Shown here one piece after another: positions 5,710 to 10,386 of a stretch of 10,386 nucleotides of DNA. The notes below the pieces were generated by a model that saw only the letters and a program-made list of their open reading frames with translations, was not told where the DNA came from and did no database searches. The DNA is from CAZPUI01 sp964415525 (GTDB lineage: Bacteria; Acidobacteriota; Holophagae; Holophagales; Holophagaceae). The position numbers and the translations under genes are program-made. Positions within the stretch are counted from its first letter, which is position 1. Each line of letters starts with the position of its first letter. The DNA is taken from positions 1 to 10,386 of the forward strand of contig CAYQAS010000133.1 of NCBI GenBank assembly GCA_964415525.1, given 5' to 3'.

Positions 5710-6231
5710 ATGCAGTCCCCTGAAAAGTCCGAAACCCCATTCGGAGATCTTTCCCAGTTCCACGAGGCCTTCGCGGCCATCTATCCCCGACTGGTGAACT
5801 ACGCCCGGCGCTATGGCGCCACGTTCCCTGAGGACATCTCCCAGGAGGCGTTCGTCATCCTCATGCAGCGGGAGGAACCGGTGGAACATCCCACCGCCTT
5901 CCTCTACGGCACGGTGCGAACCCTGTCCCTCACGGAACGTCGGCCCATGAAGAACCAGAACCTGAGTCTGGACGCCATTCTTCTAGACCCGGGCGGGGAT
6001 GCGGACGCAGAGGATCTCCTGCTTCAGCACGAGGTCAGGACCCGCATGCGCACCCTGAACCCCACCTTCCGCGAGGCCCTGTGGCTCTTCGTGGTGGAAG
6101 GCCTCTCCATCAAGGAGATCGCCGAGATCCTGCAGATACCCGAGGCCACCGTGAAGACCCGCATTCATCGTGCGAAAGCCCAATTGCGAGACCAGCTCAA
6201 CCCATCAGGAGGCGTCCATGTCCTGGCTTGA
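5710..6231 (+). CDS. ECF-type RNA polymerase sigma factor
   Basis: This 173-residue protein has the two-domain layout of extracytoplasmic-function sigma factors. Region 2 spans about residues 17-78, with EDISQEAFVILMQ (41-53) as the core-polymerase-binding region 2.2. Region 4 spans about 105-163, with LSIKEIAEILQIPEATVKT forming the -35-recognition helix-turn-helix. The long linker between them is acidic. It should direct RNA polymerase to a small regulon when released by its anti-sigma factor. The ATG has GGAG five bases upstream. The downstream gene overlaps it by 14 bases, the usual coupling of a sigma factor to its regulator. I cannot assign it to a numbered ECF group from sequence alone. 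Confidence 0.9.
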   Translation: MQSPEKSETPFGDLSQFHEAFAAIYPRLVNYARRYGATFPEDISQEAFVILMQREEPVEHPTAFLYGTVRTLSLTERRPMKNQNLSLDAILLDPGGDADAEDLLLQHEVRTRMRTLNPTFREALWLFVVEGLSIKEIAEILQIPEATVKTRIHRAKAQLRDQLNPSGGVHVLA

Positions 6232-6742
6232 ACCAGCCCGTTCTGAAGAGACGGCGGAAGACCGTGTCCTTCGGGATGATCTGCGCCAGCTTCTCGGCGG
6301 CCCGGAGCCCCAAAAGATCGCCGCGCCGACCCCCGAAACCAAGGCCCTGGCGGAGGACCTCCTTCGCGAGGCCCTGCGTCGCCGCCACACACCGAACGTA
6401 GTTCCTCTCAAACGGAAACCCACGTTTGCCCTGCTCGCCGCCGCCCTGCCCCTGGCCCTGCTCATCGGTGGTCTCGGCATCTGGGGCGTGCAGCAGAAGC
6501 GGAAGGCCGAAAGCCTTGCCGCCGCGGTGGCAGCCAAGGAAGCCGAGCTGGCCCAACGCGAGCGTTACCACGAAGAGACCCTGCGCCGCGAGCGCGAGGC
6601 CGCCGTCCCCGAAAAGGGCAATCCCAAGGCCACCCCCGCCGGCACCCGGCAGCAGCGTTCCCCTCGGGAGCTGGTGGTGCCTGCCGAGCGGCCCGCCACC
6701 GTCCAACCCATGGACCAGCAGCAGGTGAAGAACCCCAGGTAG
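6218..6742 (+). CDS. Putative anti-sigma factor, single-pass membrane protein
   Basis: This 174-residue protein starts at ATG 6218 with AGGAGG five bases upstream, inside the last codons of the sigma gene (14-base overlap). It has a charged cytoplasmic part (residues 1-67) with two predicted helices, one transmembrane helix (about 69-90), then a coiled-coil-like segment rich in Ala, Glu and Arg (about 92-128) and a disordered Pro/Gln/Arg-rich tail. The position, overlap and topology are what an anti-sigma factor would have, with the first 67 residues as the sigma-binding part. The common HxxxCxxC zinc-binding anti-sigma motif is absent; there are no cysteines at all. The family assignment therefore rests on context and topology rather than homology. 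A longer frame from GTG 6170 is less likely because of the strong ribosome site before 6218. Confidence 0.62.
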   Translation: MSWLEPARSEETAEDRVLRDDLRQLLGGPEPQKIAAPTPETKALAEDLLREALRRRHTPNVVPLKRKPTFALLAAALPLALLIGGLGIWGVQQKRKAESLAAAVAAKEAELAQRERYHEETLRREREAAVPEKGNPKATPAGTRQQRSPRELVVPAERPATVQPMDQQQVKNPR

Positions 6743-6757
6743 CCGCCAAGGCGGTAT

Positions 6758-6787
6758 CCTGCCCATCAAACCTCCGGCAGGTATCCT
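6758..6787 (+). repeat. Short inverted and direct repeats before the small membrane-protein gene
   Basis: CCTGCC (6758-6763) pairs with GGCAGG (6776-6781), and GGTATCCT occurs at 6753-6760 and 6780-6787. The second arm includes the weak AGG ribosome site for the gene starting at 6789, so a small hairpin could mask it. The repeats are short and may be chance. Confidence 0.25.
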
Positions 6788-6788
6788 C

Positions 6789-7073
6789 ATGGGCAACGCC
6801 ATCCTCGTTTTGATTCTCCTTCTCTCCGCCCTCGCCGCCGTTCTGGCGGGCATGGCGGTGTTCAGCAACAGCCGCCCCCCGGACACTCGGGTGGGTCAGG
6901 TGCTGGACGATCTGGATGAGCTGAAGGGTGTGGTGAATGCCCTTCAGAAGCAGCTCCTGACCCTGGAGCGAAAGATCGAGAAGGACGGCAAGGACACCAA
7001 GAACGAGCTGAAGGACAACCTGGACCGCCTCGCCGAACGCATCGAACGGAAGATCAACGAAGCGGTCAGCTGA
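6789..7073 (+). CDS. Small membrane-anchored coiled-coil protein, unknown function
   Basis: I do not recognise a family for this 94-residue protein. Residues 4-25 form a strongly hydrophobic helix starting right after the initiator Met, suggesting a signal anchor. Residues 37-92 have heptad-like Leu/Val/Ile spacing with many Lys, Glu and Asp (VLDDLDELKGVVNALQKQL, then LDRLAERIERKI), pointing to a coiled coil. It follows the putative anti-sigma gene on the same strand after 46 bases and ends just before a strong hairpin, so it is probably the last gene of that unit. A role in the same envelope response is possible, but only context supports it. The ribosome site is weak. Confidence 0.68.
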   Translation: MGNAILVLILLLSALAAVLAGMAVFSNSRPPDTRVGQVLDDLDELKGVVNALQKQLLTLERKIEKDGKDTKNELKDNLDRLAERIERKINEAVS

Positions 7074-7090
7074 ATCGGCCTCCCCGAACT

Positions 7091-7118
7091 GAAAACCGCG
7101 CCCGAAGGCGCGGTTTTC
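7091..7118. terminator. Bidirectional hairpin terminator
   Basis: A perfect 12-bp stem (7091-7102 with 7107-7118) lies between convergent genes ending at 7073 (+) and 7136 (-). The loop reads CGAA on the plus strand and TTCG on the minus strand, where it is closed by C and G, giving the very stable C(UUCG)G tetraloop. The stem ends in four A-T pairs on each side, so transcripts in both directions end in a short U-run. Confidence 0.85.
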
Positions 7119-7135
7119 GCGTTCAAGGGATGGAA

Positions 7136-9034
7136 TCAGGCCCCCGTGGGATGCCAGCCCCGCTCGCTGAGGAGGCGCACGCCGGTGATGCGGCTGAAGC
7201 GGAAGGTCATCTCCTCCTGGTGGAGGTGGCAGAAGGCCCGCAAGTGCTCCCCCTCCACCGCCTGGGGCGTCACACGTCGCAGCTGGCTGCGGTGGGCCGC
7301 CAGGGGCAAGTAGGTGATCTCCACCATCAGGTGGTAGCCCGCGGCGTATTCCAGAATCCGCTGCGTCTCTTCCTGAGCCTGCATGCCGCCTCCGATGTGC
7401 AGCATGGGCACGCGTCGCATGGCTTCCTGGTAGAGGTTCGGATCCTCCGCCTGGATCTTTTGGAGGGCGCCCTGGATGATCTGCCGCACGGGATCCAGGT
7501 GGTGGTTCATGCCCTTCTGGTCCACGAAGGCAAGACAGGCGAGGCTCCACAGGTAGAGGCTCTCGTCGCCATCCAGACTCACGGGCAGGAAGCGGCCTGG
7601 CTTCGGCAGGAAGCCTGCCTGCTTGAGCAGCGCGAAGGCGTTGCCAGGACCATTGGCCTCCATCACGGTGTCCGAGATCGGCTCCAGCTCGAGGGAAGCC
7701 AGTTCGGGCCGCACCTGCAGCTCTGCCGCCAGTTCCTTGTTGCGGGCTCGAACCAGACGCACGCCCTGAACCACTTCCACCTCACCCAGGCGGCTGGAGA
7801 GGTCGTCCAGGAGTTGCCGAAGGGTCTGGGGAAGCGTCGTCCCCGCGCTCGAGAGCCGCTCCCGGATATCGTCCACGGGAAGGCCGCCGTCCAGCGCCCG
7901 CACGAGCGTATCCGCGCCGATGCGGTAACCCACCATGGCGTCCAGGGCCTCCACCTCCCCCAGCTGGGCGAGTTCCAGCAATCGGTGGGGGTTCTGAACC
8001 ATGGGCGTGAGGGCTTCCAGGGTGGGCTGCACCACCAGCGGCTGGTTCTCCGTCAGGGGCTGCCAGTGCGCCTCGGTGGTGCGGCGGTCCCGGAGCAGAT
8101 ACTCGTGGGCCAGGGCCTCGCCATGGGGCGTGAGCAGCAGATGCTCGCCTATGGCGTCCATCCGGATCAGGCCGAGCCGGCAGAGGAAGGGCAGGAAGCT
8201 GCCCCGGGTGCGCTCCATGTCGATGGGGTGCAGGGTTTGAAGGAAGCTCAGGAAGGGCGTGATGCGGAGGATCTGCCCCTTGCGCTCCAGAAGGTGCTGC
8301 ATCAGGAAGCGGCGATCGTCCGCAGGCGGCAGGTTCCAGAGCTTAAGGTCGTCCTCCAGCAGCTTCGCGAAGGACCGCTCCGCCACCCAACGCGGCGGAT
8401 GACTCAGCACCGCGGGCATCAGGGTGTCCACCCGCCCCTCGCGGCTCCAGAGGAACCCGAGGCGGTGCAACAGCGCGAAGAGCAGCGTCGCATCCCGCTC
8501 GTCGGAGATGAAGGCGTTGCGCGCCAGCAACTGTCCAAGTTCCTTCTTGGCGGGCAGACCGCCCTTGAGGACTCGGATACCCGACGTACAGCGCAGCAGC
8601 ACAGAGGTGAGCGCTAGGGCGAAGCCGAAGGGCCGCGCATCGGGCAGGTCGGCCTCCTCCGTCAGCTGGAAGTCCAGGGCGCCCTCATCGAAATCCGCCA
8701 AGGCGTCGGAGGTACGCTCCGCCACCACCCAGATGCCGTCCTTGGGAAGTACGAGCCCGAGGGCAAACAGCTCCTCCGCGATGGGCGACTCCGGCTGAAG
8801 GTCCTGCTCCGCGAGGTTCTTGAGGCCCTTCAGGTGGCAGCTGTCCAAATCCGCCAGGGTATTCGTGAGCTGCTTGTTGTCCTCCAGGTGGAAGACCATG
8901 GTCTTGAGCAGGCGCACCCGCCACTCCGAGCCATCGGACCAGCGCTGCGGCACCGGCAGCTTTCGACGCTCACAGATGCGCTGGAGCGCTTCATCCGTGC
9001 AGCCTGCCAGGAGCTGGTAGTGGGAGTTCGCCAT
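7136..9034 (-). CDS. XPB/Ssl2 N-terminal-like helicase-associated protein with WYL-like tail
   Basis: This 632-residue protein is not itself a helicase: no Walker A or DExH box is present. Much of it (about residues 1-320) looks like a series of helical, winged-helix-type units. Residues about 331-475 match the pattern of the helicase XPB/Ssl2 N-terminal-like domain (Helicase_C_3 type), including the opening PLVVQPTLEALTP, the YRIGADTLVRALDGGLP segment with its Ala-Leu-x-x-Gly, and the LPQTLRQLLDDL helix. The last 75 residues (about 558-632) resemble a WYL domain: VEITYLP, then RRVTPQAVEGEHLRA, then MTFRFSRITGV, but with His-Leu-Arg in place of Trp-Tyr-Leu. The gene is divergent from an XPB helicase gene, fitting a partner role in DNA repair or remodelling; a similar pair exists in actinobacteria. 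ATG 9034 has GAGG upstream and is preferred to GTG at 9100. Confidence 0.85.
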   Translation of the reverse strand: MANSHYQLLAGCTDEALQRICERRKLPVPQRWSDGSEWRVRLLKTMVFHLEDNKQLTNTLADLDSCHLKGLKNLAEQDLQPESPIAEELFALGLVLPKDGIWVVAERTSDALADFDEGALDFQLTEEADLPDARPFGFALALTSVLLRCTSGIRVLKGGLPAKKELGQLLARNAFISDERDATLLFALLHRLGFLWSREGRVDTLMPAVLSHPPRWVAERSFAKLLEDDLKLWNLPPADDRRFLMQHLLERKGQILRITPFLSFLQTLHPIDMERTRGSFLPFLCRLGLIRMDAIGEHLLLTPHGEALAHEYLLRDRRTTEAHWQPLTENQPLVVQPTLEALTPMVQNPHRLLELAQLGEVEALDAMVGYRIGADTLVRALDGGLPVDDIRERLSSAGTTLPQTLRQLLDDLSSRLGEVEVVQGVRLVRARNKELAAELQVRPELASLELEPISDTVMEANGPGNAFALLKQAGFLPKPGRFLPVSLDGDESLYLWSLACLAFVDQKGMNHHLDPVRQIIQGALQKIQAEDPNLYQEAMRRVPMLHIGGGMQAQEETQRILEYAAGYHLMVEITYLPLAAHRSQLRRVTPQAVEGEHLRAFCHLHQEEMTFRFSRITGVRLLSERGWHPTGA

Positions 9035-9116
9035 GGGACCTCGCCATCCCCCGAGACCAGGGGATCGATCAGGTTCGCATGAACAGCCCCAAGCATCCAC
9101 GTCGATTCCTCACCAG

Positions 9117-9128
9117 CACAAAGGTGTG
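9117..9128. repeat. Small inverted repeat in the XPB divergent control region
   Basis: CACA (9117-9120) and TGTG (9125-9128) form a short inverted repeat around AAGG, about 83 bases from the start of the minus-strand gene. It could be half of an operator, but with four-base arms it is close to what chance would give. Confidence 0.2.
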
Positions 9129-9159
9129 AAATCAAAGGCGTGGTGCGGGATTCCCAGCG

Positions 9160-9188
9160 TTGACCCCCTCCGGGGCCGGCCCTAGGCT
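9160..9188 (+). promoter_or_regulatory. Predicted sigma70-type promoter of the XPB gene
   Basis: TTGACC (9160-9165) and TAGGCT (9183-9188) are separated by 17 bases. The -35 matches the consensus at five of six positions; the -10 keeps T, A and the final T, as is common in GC-rich genomes. Transcription would begin near 9195, giving an untranslated leader of only about 18 bases and no strong ribosome site before the ATG at 9213. Confidence 0.45.
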
Positions 9189-9212
9189 GGGGGATTCGAA
9201 CGCCCCCGAGCC
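9185..9212. repeat. Inverted repeat overlapping the XPB promoter and start
   Basis: GGCTGGGGG (9185-9193) pairs with CCCCC (9203-9207) and AGCC (9209-9212), with one bulged G at 9208 and a loop containing the palindrome TTCGAA. The repeat covers the -10 end, the predicted transcription start and the bases directly before the start codon. It could be an operator, or a leader hairpin if transcription starts further upstream. Confidence 0.4.
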
Positions 9213-10386
9213 ATGACTGACATCCGCCCCGACAACCCCTTAATCGTCCAGAGCGACCGCACACTGCTTCTCGAAGTGGCTCATCCCGCCTTCGAGCAGG
9301 TGCGGGACGAGTTGGCGCGCTTCGCCGAATTGGTGAAGAGCCCAGAGCACATCCACACCTACCGCATCACGCCGCTCTCCCTGTGGAATGCCAGCGCCAG
9401 CGGCGTGTCCTGCGAGGACATGACGGAGATGCTCCACCATTGGAGCAAGTACCCCGTCCCTCAAAACCTCCTCCAGGAGATCCAGGATCACGGCACCCGC
9501 TACGGGCGACTCAAGCTCGTGGTGAAGGACGGACGGCTCGCCCTGGAAATGGCGGATCGCGGGCTCTTCTGGGAGATCACCAACCAGAAATCCCTCTTCG
9601 ATGTGCTGGCGGAGCCCTTTGCCGACCAGCGGGGCGTCTTCCTCAAGGAAGGCATGCGGGGTGAGGCCAAGCTGCGGCTCATCCGCCTGGGCGATCCCGT
9701 GCAGGACATGGCGGGCTACGAGGACGGCGATCCCCTGCCTTTCACGCTTCGGGATCAGCTGCTGCAGAACCGGCGGACTTTCCACCTGCGCCCATACCAG
9801 CGGGCGGCCGCGGACGTCTTCCACGCGGGCGGTCGGCCGGATGGCGGTGCAGGCGTGCTGGTACTGCCCTGCGGCGCTGGCAAGACCGTCATCGGCATCG
9901 GATGTATGGAGCGGCTCCAGACCCACACCCTCGTTTTGACAACGAATGTCACGGCAGTGAAGCAGTGGAAGCAGGAGCTGCTGGACAAGACGTCCCTGAC
10001 GGACGACCAGATCGGGCTCTACACGGGCGACACCAAGGAAATCAAGGCCGTCACCATCGCCACTTACCAGATCCTCACGTATCGCCGCACCAAGGAGAGC
10101 CCCTTCGAGCATTTCAAGCTCTTCGAGGCCGCAAATTGGGGCCTCGTGATCTACGACGAGGTCCACATGCTGCCGGCGCCGGTCTTCCGCGCGGTGGCGG
10201 AACTCCAGGCCAAGCGCCGCCTGGGCCTCACGGCGACCCTCGTGCGGGAGGACGGCAAGGAGGAGGACGTCTTCAGCCTCATCGGGCCCAAGCGCGTGGA
10301 CGTGCCCTGGAAGACCCTGGAGAAGGATGGTTTCATCGCCACCGCTCACTGCCTCGAGATCCGCATCCCGCTTCCCACCACGGAAC
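9213..10386 (+). CDS. xpb: XPB-type DEVH-box DNA helicase (3' truncated by window)
   Basis: This frame stays open for 391 codons to the window edge and encodes the N-terminal and first RecA-like domains of an XPB (ERCC3/Rad25) superfamily 2 helicase. Residues 1-185 are a damage-recognition-like N-terminal region. The motor begins at HLRPYQRAA (Q-motif area). Walker A is PCGAGKT (219-225), motif Ia lies in LTTNVTAVKQW, Walker B is YDEVH (DEVH at 315-318), and motif III is LTAT (339-342), followed by RED (345-347), the XPB-specific RED motif, and LIGPK. The stretch from ANWG to LIGPK is strikingly like eukaryotic XPB. The second RecA domain and thumb, if present, lie beyond base 10386. XPB unwinds or translocates on duplex DNA in repair and, in eukaryotes, transcription initiation. 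The start ATG 9213 follows a predicted promoter closely, and the divergent partner gene supports a repair module. Confidence 0.96.
   Translation, partial: MTDIRPDNPLIVQSDRTLLLEVAHPAFEQVRDELARFAELVKSPEHIHTYRITPLSLWNASASGVSCEDMTEMLHHWSKYPVPQNLLQEIQDHGTRYGRLKLVVKDGRLALEMADRGLFWEITNQKSLFDVLAEPFADQRGVFLKEGMRGEAKLRLIRLGDPVQDMAGYEDGDPLPFTLRDQLLQNRRTFHLRPYQRAAADVFHAGGRPDGGAGVLVLPCGAGKTVIGIGCMERLQTHTLVLTTNVTAVKQWKQELLDKTSLTDDQIGLYTGDTKEIKAVTIATYQILTYRRTKESPFEHFKLFEAANWGLVIYDEVHMLPAPVFRAVAELQAKRRLGLTATLVREDGKEEDVFSLIGPKRVDVPWKTLEKDGFIATAHCLEIRIPLPTTE

Noticed and set aside
7130..8617. 495-codon plus-strand open frame across the XPB partner gene
   Set aside because: The translation is His/Gln/Leu-rich without domain features and is antisense to a 632-residue gene with recognisable XPB/Ssl2-like and WYL-like segments.
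9035..9100. GTG start at 9100 extending the XPB partner by 22 residues
   Set aside because: The added residues are Gly/Cys/Trp-rich and unlike the domain start, and ATG 9034 has a GAGG ribosome site at good spacing.
9189..9207. GGGGG-ATTCGAACG-CCCCC resembling a tRNA T-arm or a prophage attachment site
   Set aside because: The loop is nine bases, not the seven of a T-loop, there is no acceptor, D- or anticodon arm around it, and it lies in a compact promoter region between divergent genes.
9240..10349. 369-codon minus-strand open frame across the XPB helicase
   Set aside because: It is antisense to an unmistakable helicase with Walker A and DEVH motifs.
1..10386. Mobile elements, CRISPR arrays, toxin-antitoxin or defence islands
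   Set aside because: I saw no transposase, integrase, regularly spaced repeats or target-site duplications, and base composition looks even along the window.

Overview
This is an ordinary-looking chromosomal window from a GC-rich bacterium, with tightly packed genes on both strands and no mobile elements, CRISPR array, rRNA or convincing tRNA. The mix of a tungsten-type aldehyde oxidoreductase, a bacterial XPB helicase with its partner protein, a family 4 uracil-DNA glycosylase and many short hypothetical envelope proteins would suit Acidobacteriota (Holophaga/Geothrix type) or a deltaproteobacterial lineage. That placement is an inference from gene content, not a measured result.

Layout. 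Bases 1-1521 (+): the 3' end of an aldehyde:ferredoxin oxidoreductase gene, a GNRA-capped hairpin, a ThiS/MoaD-type sulfur carrier ending in Gly-Gly, and a membrane-anchored hypothetical protein. Bases 1531-3173 (-): a two-gene unit in which a membrane-anchored staphylococcal-nuclease-like protein is translationally coupled (TGATG) to a two-helix potassium channel with a cytoplasmic RCK domain. Bases 3345-4201 (-): bL9 (rplI), then an HU-family DNA-binding protein, closed by a strong hairpin. Bases 4400-4759 (+): a single-domain PilZ protein. Bases 4760-5623 (-): a family 4 uracil-DNA glycosylase with a long proline-rich N-terminus, whose stop codon directly abuts that of the PilZ gene. Bases 5710-7073 (+): an ECF-type sigma factor, an overlapping membrane protein that is probably its anti-sigma factor, and a small membrane/coiled-coil protein, closed by a bidirectional hairpin. 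Bases 7136-9034 (-) and 9213-10386 (+, cut by the window edge): a large XPB/Ssl2-N-terminal-like protein with a WYL-like tail, divergent from an XPB-type DEVH-box helicase across a 178-base control region.

How the genes may work together. The AOR and the sulfur carrier plausibly belong to one tungsten/molybdenum-cofactor enzyme unit. The sigma factor, its overlapping neighbour and perhaps the next small gene look like a self-contained envelope-sensing cassette whose putative anti-sigma lacks the usual zinc motif. The XPB pair is the most interesting part of the window: in some bacteria an XPB helicase is encoded next to a separate protein resembling the N-terminal part of eukaryotic XPB, and this version is divergently arranged, carries a degenerate WYL-like C-terminus and has an inverted repeat over the predicted promoter. 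The other notable points are sequence departures inside known families: a nuclease-like protein with two altered active-site positions, and a channel RCK domain without its glycine motif. I see no clear sign of a wholly new system.
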